42,804 nt of DNA from Raoultibacter timonensis (GCF_900240215.1 NZ_LT964679.1:933728-976531); one strand, 5' to 3'; positions 14,944-23,709 are shown, numbered from the stretch's first letter. Notes: generated from the letters alone by a model not told the origin. A program made the numbers and translations.

Positions 14944-14976
14944 GGATGCCCAAAATACCGTACCGAGGAGAATCGC

Positions 14977-17184
14977 GTGTCCGGCCACCATGAAACGAGA
15001 AACGCTTCGACCCGAAACACCGTTGGCTTTGCCGAGGGCGATGCTCAAGCAATCGCACAGACCGACCGCTCGGTCGACCCCGTCTTCGCTCAAGAGCAGA
15101 AGCACTTGAGCGATACGTACGAAACGCTGGAAGCCATGGGTCGGTCTCTCACGGCGAAAATCAGAGCGTTGGACGAATCTGCGGCTGAAGACAAGCGCTC
15201 GATGGCCGAAGAGCTCTCCCCCAACTTCGCGAGCTATGCCGATGCGATGGAAACCTATGCGGATTTCGCCACGGTGAACCGCGTGGTCGACGGCTACAAC
15301 GTCGCGCACGACCTGAATGCCGAGAAACTTGCCCGCATCGAGGTGCTGCTCAAGCAGCCTTATTTCGCAAAGGTGGTCCTGCAGTTCAAAGCCGGCGAAG
15401 AGGCAAAGGAACTCTATATCGGTAATGCGGGCGTGTCCGATGACGCGTATCGGCGGCTTGTCGTCGATTGGAGATCGCCGGTTGCCGAAGTGTATTACAA
15501 CCAGGACATGGGTCCCACAACGTACCGTGCGAACGGGCGGACCATCGACGTCGATCTCAAACTGCGCCGCCAGTTCGATATTGCGGGCAGTGTGCTCAAC
15601 GCGTATTTCGACACGAACGTCGCCATTCAGGATTCGCTTTTGCTCGCTTCGCTCTCCAAGGAGCGCACCGCCCATATGCAGGCGATAACCGCAACCATCC
15701 AAAAAGAGCAGAACGAGGTGATCCGCCACGACGATGTACCCGTTTTGCTGGTGAGCGGCATTGCCGGCAGCGGGAAAACCTCGGTGCTTTTGCAGCGCAT
15801 CGCGTATTTGTTCTACCAACGGCGCGGCGAGCTCGACCCGAGCGAAGTCTTTCTCATCACTCCCAATCCGGTGTTTCGCCACTATATCGACAACGTGCTT
15901 CCCGACTTGGGAGAAAGCAATCCCGAAACGTTCACGTGGGACGATTTCCTCGAACGGCTGATGCCGCCCGACCGAAGCCATGGCGAAACCGATGTCCCCC
16001 TGAGCACGTTCGAGCGTATCGACGGCCTCGTTGGAACGTTCGCTTTCGAGCAGAACGACTTCAAAGAGATCCGCTGCAAGGACACGCGGCTCATTCCCGT
16101 GGGGCAGATTGCGCAGGTTGCGGCGAAGTACAAGCATCTTCCCGCCGGCCCGCACCTCGTTTCGCTTATGCGCGAAGCGCTCGCCGAACGTCTGGAAAGC
16201 CGTATCGCGCAGATGGCGGGAACCGATGCGGTGCATGACGAGCTGCTTGCGCTCGACTTGAACGAACAGCTTGAGATATTCCACGAAACGATCGATCCTC
16301 AGGATGACGAGGAGATCCGATCCTTTGCGCTCCGCTACCTGAACAACCGATTCGCCGACGCTTTCGAGGCCGTGGAAAACGACGACTGGCTGCGAATCGA
16401 TCGCATCGGCATGCGGCTGCTCGACGCGACGCACCTCGAACCCGTTACGTGGCTCTATGTGAAAATTGCGCTCACTGGTCTGGGAAACCCCTCCGCAAAG
16501 TACGTGATGATCGATGAGGTGCAGGACTACTCGGCAGCGCAGCTCGCTGTGCTCGGCCGCTACTTCAGGCGCGCGCACTTCATGCTGCTCGGTGACGAGA
16601 ACCAGGCCATCAAGCCGAACACAGCGACTTTCGGCGAGGCGCGAAGCGTATTCGAATCACTGCACGAGACCGTAAGCGAATGCAAGCTCATGACGAGCTA
16701 CCGTTCGTCCCCCGAAATAACCGCCCTGTTCGCGAGCCTCCTTAAAGACAGCGAACGCATGCGCATCTCGTCTATACAGCGTGCCGGCGAAAAGCCGGTC
16801 GTCATCGAAGGCTCCGATAGGGATATGTGGGTATCGGCGTTGCGCCAAGCGGTTGAAGCCGCGGAAGGGGAAGACGGCCTTACTGCCATCATCGTTCCTT
16901 GGAAGAGCAATGCGAAACACGTGCAATCTCTGATCGGGGACAACGCACCCGCTCTTGTAAAGAAGAACGCGACGCTGCCCGACAAAGGCGTGGTGGTCAT
17001 TCCTCTCGAGCTCGCCAAAGGACTGGAATTCGACCACGTGATCGTGCCCGATGCGAGCGAAGCCGTCTTCCCCCATGACGAGCTCTCTCGCCGCCGCCTC
17101 TACACGACCGTATCGCGCGCAACAAAGAAGATCACCTTGCTTTCCCAAGGCGCGCTTACATCGTTGCTGGACGAGCGTCCGTAG
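14977..17184 (+). CDS. helD: HelD-like UvrD-family ATPase (RNA polymerase recycling factor)
   Basis: A 735-residue superfamily 1 helicase-like protein of usual HelD size. A charged, coiled-coil-like N-terminal region (about 30-120) precedes the Walker A GIAGSGKT (261-268), Walker B DEVQDYSAAQ (near 513), LAKGLEFDHVIVPDA and the C-terminal VSRATKKI. HelD proteins bind RNA polymerase and release stalled complexes; actinobacterial forms can also protect against rifamycins. The GTG at 14977 has GAGGAG with 6-bp spacing. The open frame upstream to 14740 has no homology and overlaps the divergent sigma-factor gene. A second, different HelD-like protein lies at 20227-22299. Confidence 0.88.
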   Translation: MSGHHETRNASTRNTVGFAEGDAQAIAQTDRSVDPVFAQEQKHLSDTYETLEAMGRSLTAKIRALDESAAEDKRSMAEELSPNFASYADAMETYADFATVNRVVDGYNVAHDLNAEKLARIEVLLKQPYFAKVVLQFKAGEEAKELYIGNAGVSDDAYRRLVVDWRSPVAEVYYNQDMGPTTYRANGRTIDVDLKLRRQFDIAGSVLNAYFDTNVAIQDSLLLASLSKERTAHMQAITATIQKEQNEVIRHDDVPVLLVSGIAGSGKTSVLLQRIAYLFYQRRGELDPSEVFLITPNPVFRHYIDNVLPDLGESNPETFTWDDFLERLMPPDRSHGETDVPLSTFERIDGLVGTFAFEQNDFKEIRCKDTRLIPVGQIAQVAAKYKHLPAGPHLVSLMREALAERLESRIAQMAGTDAVHDELLALDLNEQLEIFHETIDPQDDEEIRSFALRYLNNRFADAFEAVENDDWLRIDRIGMRLLDATHLEPVTWLYVKIALTGLGNPSAKYVMIDEVQDYSAAQLAVLGRYFRRAHFMLLGDENQAIKPNTATFGEARSVFESLHETVSECKLMTSYRSSPEITALFASLLKDSERMRISSIQRAGEKPVVIEGSDRDMWVSALRQAVEAAEGEDGLTAIIVPWKSNAKHVQSLIGDNAPALVKKNATLPDKGVVVIPLELAKGLEFDHVIVPDASEAVFPHDELSRRRLYTTVSRATKKITLLSQGALTSLLDERP

Positions 17185-17512
17185 AGCTCGGCGGATTTCC
17201 AAGTTTACCTGCAGCGAACCCATTTAGGTATTATGTTTCAGTTTGAAAAATCGACTCCTGGGTACATTTTATTGCGGTTGCGCGCGCTTGCTTTTTTTCT
17301 GAGAGCATTGAAGTTGGCTCCTAGGGACATCCACCCGGGCAAAGGCTTAACGATTGCGGCAGGCGCGGCGGGCTGGCTGCTTTCAAAAGACGATTCTTGC
17401 TGTTTCGGTGCGCACAGCCGCAATTTTGTGCACCCATGTGACGTTTTTCGCTGCACTCTCTGACATATAGAACCCACTCAGCCGAACCTCAGCCCCATTA
17501 AGGAGGCTCTTT

Positions 17513-17608
17513 GTGAAAAAGCTTGGTGAAAAGGATGCTTCGAACCATGATCGGCGTAGCCGAGCACGCGAAGTTGCTTCGACGCCGCATCGGTCGTCGA
17601 ATTCATAG
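17513..17608 (+). CDS. Possible 31-residue small protein
   Basis: A GTG-initiated open frame encoding a highly charged peptide (begins MKKLGEKDASNHDRRSRARE) ends at TAG 17606-17608. Its only support is a near-consensus ribosome-binding site, AAGGAGG, at 6-bp spacing. It has no hydrophobic segment or known motif. It could be a leader peptide or chance. Confidence 0.25.
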   Translation: MKKLGEKDASNHDRRSRAREVASTPHRSSNS

Positions 17609-17648
17609 TGAAAAGCTGGAATGGCCAAAAGAATTACACCTCTTCCCT

Positions 17649-17674
17649 TTCTAATGCTATATCATGCATTAGAA
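17649..17674. promoter_or_regulatory. Palindrome TTCTAATGC-N8-GCATTAGAA, candidate operator
   Basis: A perfect inverted repeat with 9-bp arms (17649-17657, 17666-17674) around TATATCAT. The A/T-rich centre could be the -10 of the promoter for the gene starting 30 bp downstream at 17704, in which case a bound dimer would block transcription. No regulator gene is adjacent. Confidence 0.5.
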
Positions 17675-17703
17675 GAATCTCTTACCTGACTTTGGAGTGC
17701 CGC

Positions 17704-18336
17704 ATGAAACCATTGCGTTTGACTGCCGATATCGACGAATATCTGGAAAACACCCACTACGTGGGAAGCGAATCGAAAGTCGTTTCAGAGAAGGCCGAAC
17801 GTCTGTGCTCAGGCCTTGCAAGCGAACCCGAGAAGGTTGCCGCCTGCTTCGATTACGTTCGCGATTGCATTGCCCACACAGTCGACATCGGCGAGAGCAT
17901 CGTGGCCAAAACCGCCGATGACGTGTTGGATCTCGAGCACGGAACCTGCTACACGAAAAGCTTGCTGCTCGTAGCCCTGCTCCGAAGCATCGATATCCCG
18001 AGCGGTTTCTGCTACCAGCGGCTGTACGAGGACGAGGGAGACGATCCGCATTTCTTTTTACACGGTTTGACCGCTTACTATTCGTCGGTAAAGGACGCAT
18101 GGATCCGCCTCGATGCGCGCGGAGGCGCGAAGGACGCCGACGCCCCCGCCGTCACCCCCGAACTCGTATTGGACGACTACCTCGCGTTCGAGCCCGATCA
18201 GTCGATCGGCGAGGTCGACTACCTTGAAGTGCTGCCGCAGCACCCAGAGCAGGTTGTAGCGATCCTCGAGATCAGCAGCAACTGCATACGGATGATCGAA
18301 GAGGATCTGCCGACCTTTTTGGATGAATCGGCGTAA
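17704..18336 (+). CDS. Transglutaminase-like (cysteine protease fold) protein
   Basis: A 210-residue protein with the transglutaminase-core triad: C82 in HGTCYTKSLLLVALLRS, H120 in HFFLHGLTAYY and D137 in WIRLDARGG, in the usual order and spacing. It has no signal peptide, so it is cytoplasmic. Such proteins are hydrolases or peptidases of largely unknown substrate. The ATG at 17704 follows GGAG at 7-bp spacing; the open frame extends upstream without homology. It is probably monocistronic. Confidence 0.82.
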   Translation: MKPLRLTADIDEYLENTHYVGSESKVVSEKAERLCSGLASEPEKVAACFDYVRDCIAHTVDIGESIVAKTADDVLDLEHGTCYTKSLLLVALLRSIDIPSGFCYQRLYEDEGDDPHFFLHGLTAYYSSVKDAWIRLDARGGAKDADAPAVTPELVLDDYLAFEPDQSIGEVDYLEVLPQHPEQVVAILEISSNCIRMIEEDLPTFLDESA

Positions 18337-18363
18337 AGCGAACGCATTCTTTCGGCAGAGCGC

Positions 18364-18394
18364 TTGACTGCGACACCGTGTCGTACTTTATGAT
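18364..18394 (+). promoter_or_regulatory. MerR-type promoter (19-bp spacer with dyad) for the GyrI-like gene
   Basis: TTGACT (18364-18369) and TATGAT (18389-18394) are separated by 19 bp, two more than optimal. The spacer holds the perfect dyad CGACAC-C-GTGTCG (18371-18383). An over-long spacer carrying a palindrome is the hallmark of promoters untwisted by MerR-family activators. The coding start lies about 113 nt downstream of the expected transcript start. No merR gene is in the window. Confidence 0.6.
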
Positions 18395-18513
18395 CGGTGT
18401 CGGTCGCGGCAAGCGATTGCGGGGATGCATGCAACATTCTTTGCTCGAGAACACCGAACCGGAGGATACGCAATTCGATCTTCTGCCGCCAATCAAACCG
18501 AAGGAGCATCGCA

Positions 18514-19008
18514 ATGACTGACATCGAAAAGACGACGGTACCCGCCCAGGCGATCGTATCGATAACGCACGAACACGTGCGGGTCGACCAGCTGCCCGCC
18601 CTGATAGGCCCCGGCTTCATGGAGATAGGAGGCTATCTCGAATCCCAGCATGCCGAAATCGCCGATGCGCCGTTCGTCGCGTTCTACGGTATGGACGAAT
18701 CCATCAAGCTCGACGAGAACGACATGCGCGTCGAGATCGGATTTCCCATCCGCGCTGCGATCGCCGCCGACGCCCGTTTCGCTCAATACGAACGGGCATC
18801 ATTCGAGGCCGCACGGGTCGTGTATACGGGAGACTACAATGCGGGCATGATGCGGGTATATCAGGATATCGCGTCCTGGTTGGCAGAGCGCGGGATTGCG
18901 TTTCCCGGTCTTGCCTACGAGTGCTATCTTACGGGCGAGGACGTGCCGCTCGACGAGCAGATAACGGTCATCACCGTGCCCTTTGAGGTGCCGAAGCGCC
19001 TAGGGTAG
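18514..19008 (+). CDS. GyrI-like small-molecule-binding domain protein
   Basis: A 164-residue stand-alone GyrI-like (SHS2-type, AraC/BmrR effector-binding) domain with no DNA-binding part. Diagnostic stretches include VAFYGMDESIK, the strand VEIGFPIRAA, and VVYTGDYNAGMMRVYQDIASWLAERG followed by YECYLTGEDVP, whose acidic residues usually line the ligand pocket. Such proteins bind or hydrolyse cytotoxic cationic molecules, or protect gyrase. The ATG at 18514 follows AAGGAG. Its MerR-type promoter suggests induction by the same class of ligand, since BmrR-like MerR regulators carry this same domain. Confidence 0.85.
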   Translation: MTDIEKTTVPAQAIVSITHEHVRVDQLPALIGPGFMEIGGYLESQHAEIADAPFVAFYGMDESIKLDENDMRVEIGFPIRAAIAADARFAQYERASFEAARVVYTGDYNAGMMRVYQDIASWLAERGIAFPGLAYECYLTGEDVPLDEQITVITVPFEVPKRLG

Positions 19009-19126
19009 CGCGCACGTGCACCACAATCTCATGCGGTAGGGAGAAGATGTGCTCGGTCGGTTCGGCAAGGCCCATGCGCTCCCCTTTCTGAGGCATCATC
19101 CGGGTTTGGGCTCGCCGCTCCGAGCG

Positions 19127-20128
19127 TTACTCCAAGTACCCTTGCGAGCGCTTTTTCGTGTAGAAGCAGATGAAGTCGAGGATGATCTGGGCGGCATAGA
19201 GCGACGTCTGGTCGGCATGGTCGTAAGGCGGCGCCACCTCGGACACGTCGAAGCCGACGACGTCGCCCTTCTTCACGACGGCGTATACGAGATCGTTCAC
19301 CTCCTCGTACAGAAGGCCTCCCGGCTGCGGCGAGCCTGTGCCGGGGCACAGGGACGGATCGAGCCCGTCGATGTCGACGGTGATGTAGTAGTGCTCGGCA
19401 TCGGGAATCCTCGCGATGATCGCCTCCATCCCCTCTCGCCTGAGCTCGGGAGCGGAGACGATCGTGCTGCCCCATGCGCGCGCTTCGGCGAAATCGGCCG
19501 GACCGCTGCTGCCGAGGCCTCGCAGGCCTATCTGCATCATCCTGCCGACATGCGCAAGCTCCGACGATCGCCGCATGGGAGAACTGTGCGAACAGGTGAA
19601 CTCTCCGTACGAGTCGGTCCAATCGAGGTGCGCATCGAACTGGACTATGCACACGTCATCGTAGCGGTCAAGCGCCCTGACGACGGGGATCGTGGTCGAA
19701 TGGTCGCCTCCGATGACCACCGGCACCGCACCGGAATCGATGATGCACCGCACCGCGGCCTCGCAGTTTTCGAACGACTGCTCGAAACCGCACGGGGAAA
19801 CGTCCACGTCCCCGCAGTCGATGATGCGCTCGCCTTGATCGAGGTACTCGACGTTTCTGACCGGATCGTACAGGCCGTACAGGCCATCGCAGTACACGGT
19901 CGATGCATCGCGGACGCCGCGCGGCCCGAAACGCGCGCCGCTTCTCGCCGATGCGCCCACATCAAAGGGGAACCCGAGGATCGCCACATCGTATCCTGGC
20001 TCGAGCGCATCGAGCGAGGGGCAGATCTCGGTTTTCATGAACGAAGCTATGCCCGTGAAGGGAAGGTTGAAGAAGTTGTCCCCGTTGGTCGAGAAGTTGA
20101 CGTTCGCGTTCCTGCTTCCGAATTCCAC
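19127..20128 (-). CDS. Ureohydrolase family protein (agmatinase/arginase-like)
   Basis: A 333-residue binuclear-manganese hydrolase. Metal ligands are visible: H143 in GGDHS, D165-A-H167-L-D169 in FDAHLDWTD, and D252-I-D254 in VDIDGLDP, plus the family motif GARFGPRGVR. The reaction is hydrolysis of a guanidino compound to urea. The substrate loop reads CSHSSPMRR rather than a typical agmatinase HGTMFR, so agmatine is only one option; guanidinobutyrate, guanidine or another compound is possible. The GTG start at 20128 is supported by AAGGAG 4-5 bp before it and an N-terminus typical of the family. It is flanked by the GyrI-like gene (convergent) and a HelD-like gene (upstream, same strand). 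Confidence 0.88.
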   Translation of the reverse strand: MEFGSRNANVNFSTNGDNFFNLPFTGIASFMKTEICPSLDALEPGYDVAILGFPFDVGASARSGARFGPRGVRDASTVYCDGLYGLYDPVRNVEYLDQGERIIDCGDVDVSPCGFEQSFENCEAAVRCIIDSGAVPVVIGGDHSTTIPVVRALDRYDDVCIVQFDAHLDWTDSYGEFTCSHSSPMRRSSELAHVGRMMQIGLRGLGSSGPADFAEARAWGSTIVSAPELRREGMEAIIARIPDAEHYYITVDIDGLDPSLCPGTGSPQPGGLLYEEVNDLVYAVVKKGDVVGFDVSEVAPPYDHADQTSLYAAQIILDFICFYTKKRSQGYLE

Positions 20129-20226
20129 GATGCTCCTTCCGCGCGTTTGTCGCCTGGTTATCCCATGATACGCTTTCGCATGGGTGCGGCGCCATCCGTA
20201 GCGGGGATGTTTCTTTCCGATATCGG

Positions 20227-22299
20227 TTACAGTCCGAGAAGCGGAGTCGGTTTATCGCGGTACAGGATCGTGAGCCGGTGCATAGCGCGCGTGACGGCTA
20301 CGTACAGCAAGCTGCGCTCGTAATCGCTTCCGTACTGCGAATCGTCGGCATCGAGGACGATCACCTCGTCGAATTCAAGGCCCTTCGACATCTTCACGGA
20401 AGCGATCGAGACGCCGTCCGAGAAGGTCGCGCTCTCGTCGGATAGGAGGTGAACGCGATGCGACCCCGCCAGCAACTCGTAGTACACCCGCGCCACCTTG
20501 TCCGATTTATGGATGATTCCGAGCGTCTTGAATTCGCTTTGCTCGAACGCGTCGATGAGCTCGGTGAGTTTTGCGAGCACGCCTTGGGCGTTTCCGCACC
20601 GCTCGGTACGAACCTCGTCGCCGTGCCGTTCCATGAAAACCGGATCCGCGACGGGCTTCACCCGTTGAGCGAGCTCGTTGATCTCAAGGGTCGACCGATA
20701 GCTTTTCCGAAGATGGAACACTTCGGGCTTCCCGTACATATCCGCCATCGCCTCGAGCGTCATGGCGTTCGTCGGATCGACCGTCTGGTTGAAATCGCCG
20801 AGAATCGTCTTCTCGCAGGGAAACAGGCGCGCGATGAGCAGGTGCTGCATCGGAGTCAGATCCTGCATCTCGTCGATGAGCAGGTGCTTTACTTCGGCAA
20901 GTTCCTCGAAGCCGCCGAACGCCGATTGCAGGTACGCGATCGCGCAGGCATCCTCCCATTCCACGGTACCCTTTGCCGGCATCGTGAACAGGCTCTTGCT
21001 CCCGGCTTCGGCCATGAAGAGGCGATACAGGCTCAAAGCATCCTTGGCGGCGAGCATGGCGTTGAGTTTTTGGCGAACCTCGTTCTTCTTGGGAACCTCG
21101 ACTCTCCTGCCGATCGAGCGCGACGACATCTCGGCGACGATCTGCGACGCCAGAAGATCGATGCGCTCTTTGACCGTGAGCCTGCCGTAGCTGCGGTATC
21201 GCTCGGTCAGCCACGAGCCCGAAAACGTGTTCGACCCGAAGCCGAGGTCGGCTCCACGAAGGGCCTCATCGCGAAAACGTTGCGCATACGACGCAATCGA
21301 TTCGGCGAACTCGACGGTTCCCTTGAAGGAGGCTCGCTTGAGCCATGCGGAGTCGATTTCGTCAACCGGATAGCGCTGAGGCGCGATGCTCAGGTTCGAT
21401 CCGAGCATCGTTTCGGCGACGGTGCGTACGTCCATCTCGCGTACGGGCTCCTCGCCGAGCTCGGGTAAGACGTTTGCGATGTAGTCGCCGAACACCTTGT
21501 TCGGCGACAGGATGGCGACGGAATTCGAACTGAGCGTGCCTTTGCGCCGATAGAGCAGGTAGGCGATGCGATGAAGCGCTATGGAGGTTTTCCCCGAGCC
21601 TGCAACGCCTTGGATGACGAGGGTGCCGCCGGTTTCGTCGCGGATGATCTGGTTCTGTTCGCGCTGGATCGACGAAATGATCGAACGCATCTTCTTGTCC
21701 GATGTGCGGCTGAGCTCCCGCTGCATCACTTCGTCGCGAATACCCGAGTCATCCTCGACCGCGTAGACGAGCGCGCTGTCTTCGACCTTGATCTGCCGCT
21801 TGCCCGTAAGCGTACCCGCCATGAGCCCCGAAGGCGCGGCGTATTCCGCCCGTCCCCTGTCGAAATCGTAGAAAAGCCCCGCGACCGGGCTCCTCCAATC
21901 CGATATTTCGATGCTCCCCTCGTGGCTGAAGGCGAACCTGCCGATATAGCTGGTCTTCGCATCGTCTTCCCCGTCTACGCGAAACGTCACGTTGGCGAAG
22001 TACGGCGAATCGTAGAGCTGCACGAGGCGCTCTCGGGAAAGGTGGGCGATCTCGGCGTTGCGGTCGACCTCTTTGAGGTAGAGCTCGTTTTGGTACATCT
22101 CCTGAGGGTCGATCTCTCCCCTGTTCTCGGACATGTAGAATTTGGTTGAACGGTAGGCGTCGTTGGTTTGCTCGAACAGCTCCGAGGCGTGATCGATCGC
22201 CTGGGCGAGTTTCTCGAGCGTTGCGCCGAGATGCTCCTCTTCTTCAGCGAATACATCGGGGGTTTTCGGGTCGGGGTCGGCTCCGGTCGTCGTGTCCAT
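20227..22299 (-). CDS. helD: HelD-like UvrD-family ATPase, second paralogue
   Basis: A 690-residue SF1 motor with a coiled-coil-like N-terminus (EEEEHLGATLEKLAQAIDHA), Walker A GVAGSGKTS (231-239), Walker B LLIDEMQDLTPMQ, motif KMSKGLEFDEVIVLDA and C-terminal VAVTRAMHRLTIL. The family role is removing stalled or stored RNA polymerase from DNA and recycling it. It differs considerably from the 735-residue protein at 14977-17184, especially in the N-terminal arm. The ATG at 22299 has AAGGAGAAT upstream. Two HelD types in one organism could mean one housekeeping and one antibiotic-responsive copy. Confidence 0.88.
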   Translation of the reverse strand: MDTTTGADPDPKTPDVFAEEEEHLGATLEKLAQAIDHASELFEQTNDAYRSTKFYMSENRGEIDPQEMYQNELYLKEVDRNAEIAHLSRERLVQLYDSPYFANVTFRVDGEDDAKTSYIGRFAFSHEGSIEISDWRSPVAGLFYDFDRGRAEYAAPSGLMAGTLTGKRQIKVEDSALVYAVEDDSGIRDEVMQRELSRTSDKKMRSIISSIQREQNQIIRDETGGTLVIQGVAGSGKTSIALHRIAYLLYRRKGTLSSNSVAILSPNKVFGDYIANVLPELGEEPVREMDVRTVAETMLGSNLSIAPQRYPVDEIDSAWLKRASFKGTVEFAESIASYAQRFRDEALRGADLGFGSNTFSGSWLTERYRSYGRLTVKERIDLLASQIVAEMSSRSIGRRVEVPKKNEVRQKLNAMLAAKDALSLYRLFMAEAGSKSLFTMPAKGTVEWEDACAIAYLQSAFGGFEELAEVKHLLIDEMQDLTPMQHLLIARLFPCEKTILGDFNQTVDPTNAMTLEAMADMYGKPEVFHLRKSYRSTLEINELAQRVKPVADPVFMERHGDEVRTERCGNAQGVLAKLTELIDAFEQSEFKTLGIIHKSDKVARVYYELLAGSHRVHLLSDESATFSDGVSIASVKMSKGLEFDEVIVLDADDSQYGSDYERSLLYVAVTRAMHRLTILYRDKPTPLLGL

Positions 22300-22600
22300 G
22301 GAATTCTCCTTAGCGCCATCCGCCCGCCCTGCCGCATGTTTGAGGCGGCAGATTTTCGGATGGGTGTAAAGAAATTGGGCGGAACGTGCTATGATAGCAG
22401 AAGTTGAGGGGAAATGCCGTGAGAATCAAGGAACGAATTGCCGATTGGGGTTACCGATGATACGCGATTTCGATACCTTGTCGAGCGGCGATAGCCGAGC
22501 AACGGTTTCACCTCAGCCTGTTATCGGAATATCCCCGGAACGCTACGGGCAAAAAACCTTGAGCTACACTGGTGCCGTAACGCGAACGAAAGGCATCAGC
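22300..22600. other. Divergent intergenic region, helD paralogue / TMEM175-like gene
   Basis: About 300 bp. No convincing terminator or operator was recognised. A TATGAT at about 22390 and a TACACT at 22565-22570 are candidate -10 elements reading right, both without a good -35. Confidence 0.35.
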
Positions 22601-23185
22601 ATGTCGAAATCGAGACTCGAGGCGTTCACCGACGCGGTTATCGCCATCGTCATGACCATCCTCGTCCTGGAGCTTCACGAACCGACCGCAGGCAGCTTCG
22701 CCGCGCTGTTCGAGGAGTGGCACCGCCTCGTCATCTACGTGGTGAGCTTCCTCATGCTCGCCATCTACTGGAACAACCACCATCACATGTTCCAAGCGGC
22801 CAAAACCATCAACGGAAAGGTGCTTTGGGCGAACAACCTCTTCATCCTGAGCCTTTCCGTATTCCCGTTCGTCACCTCGTGGATGGGCGATTTCTTCTCG
22901 GATCTGGCCCCGCAGCTCTCGTTCGGCATCGCCATCATGATGGCCGACGTGATGTTCTTCGCGACCGCCTACAACCTGAAGAAGGCGACCGACGACAATG
23001 AGACCGTCTCCGTGTTCTTCAACAAGTACTACAAATCATGGGTGTCGATCGGCACGAACGTGATCGCCATCCTGCTCGGCGTTCTCATACGGCCCGAGCT
23101 CATCTTCATCCTCAACGCGGTCATGCTCGTGCTCTGGGTGGTTCCCGAACGCCGTATCGAGCGGGTGTTCCAACAGCAGCGCTGA
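22601..23185 (+). CDS. TMEM175-like (DUF1211) potassium channel protein
   Basis: A 194-residue integral membrane protein with six hydrophobic segments. The first helix carries the family signature RLEAFTDAVIAIVMTILVLE (residues 5-24); bacterial TMEM175 proteins use this helix to line a K+ pore as tetramers. The WNNHHHMFQAA loop after helix 3 is also typical. The ATG at 22601 has AAAGG at 7-bp spacing; the open frame upstream to 22391 has no homology. It is monocistronic, facing the phosphatase/thioesterase pair. Confidence 0.88.
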   Translation: MSKSRLEAFTDAVIAIVMTILVLELHEPTAGSFAALFEEWHRLVIYVVSFLMLAIYWNNHHHMFQAAKTINGKVLWANNLFILSLSVFPFVTSWMGDFFSDLAPQLSFGIAIMMADVMFFATAYNLKKATDDNETVSVFFNKYYKSWVSIGTNVIAILLGVLIRPELIFILNAVMLVLWVVPERRIERVFQQQR

Positions 23186-23241
23186 GGATCCTGCATGCGA
23201 GAGCCGTCCGCAATGCGGCGCATTGGGTGCACGGCGCCGGT

Positions 23242-23706
23242 TTACGGGCGCAAGAACCGATACAGGCCCCAGCAGCCGGCGAGCACGTCGTCGTAGGTGG
23301 CATCGAAATCGCCGGTGTACCACGGGTCGGCGATGTCGCCGTCGCTGCCCGCGTATTCCAGGAGCTTCTTCACCTTGCATGCGGGGTCTCCTCCGAACAG
23401 CCGAATCATGGTTCGTGCGTTCGCTTCGTCCATGCCTACGAGCAGATCCCAAGCCGCGTAATCGCCCCGTCTGAGTCTGCGCGCGTATTTCCCCTCGCAT
23501 GAGATGCCCGCCTTCGCGAGCGCGGCGGCGGTTCCCGGATGAACCGGATTGCCTATCTCCTCGTCGCTCGTAGCAGCCGACGCGATGTCGAACAGGGCTC
23601 CTTCGCCGTTCTTGTCGACGATGTCCCTCATGACGAATTCTGCCATGGGCGAACGGCAGATATTGCCGTGGCAGACGAAGAGGATGCGGTACGGAACCGA
23701 GGCCAC
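23242..23706 (-). CDS. Low-molecular-weight protein tyrosine phosphatase
   Basis: A 154-residue phosphatase with the P-loop C12-HGNIC-R18-S near the N-terminus and the general-acid DPWY motif (D127-Y130), both intact. Length and motifs match the arsenate reductase-like LMW-PTP family acting on phosphotyrosine. The start at 23706 lies 3 bp after the thioesterase stop, so the two form an operon. No tyrosine kinase is encoded nearby. Confidence 0.93.
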   Translation of the reverse strand: MASVPYRILFVCHGNICRSPMAEFVMRDIVDKNGEGALFDIASAATSDEEIGNPVHPGTAAALAKAGISCEGKYARRLRRGDYAAWDLLVGMDEANARTMIRLFGGDPACKVKKLLEYAGSDGDIADPWYTGDFDATYDDVLAGCWGLYRFLRP

Positions 23707-23709
23707 GCC

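Larger units (their letters stand above)
17185..17703. other. Long leader region before the transglutaminase-like gene
   Basis: 519 bp without an established gene, less GC-rich than its surroundings. It contains a possible 31-codon open frame with a very good ribosome-binding site (17513-17608) and a 9-bp-arm palindrome (17649-17674) close to the next gene. No terminator for the helD-like gene is evident. Confidence 0.5.

Noticed and set aside
14740-14976. N-terminal extension of the first HelD-like protein with a hydrophobic start
   Set aside because: It overlaps the divergent sigma-factor start and the operator-like repeats, has no homology, and the GTG at 14977 has a strong ribosome-binding site.
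14839-16578. A 579-codon minus-strand frame opposite the first helD-like gene
   Set aside because: Same codon-bias shadow; no motifs, and the plus-strand frame has Walker motifs and a ribosome-binding site.
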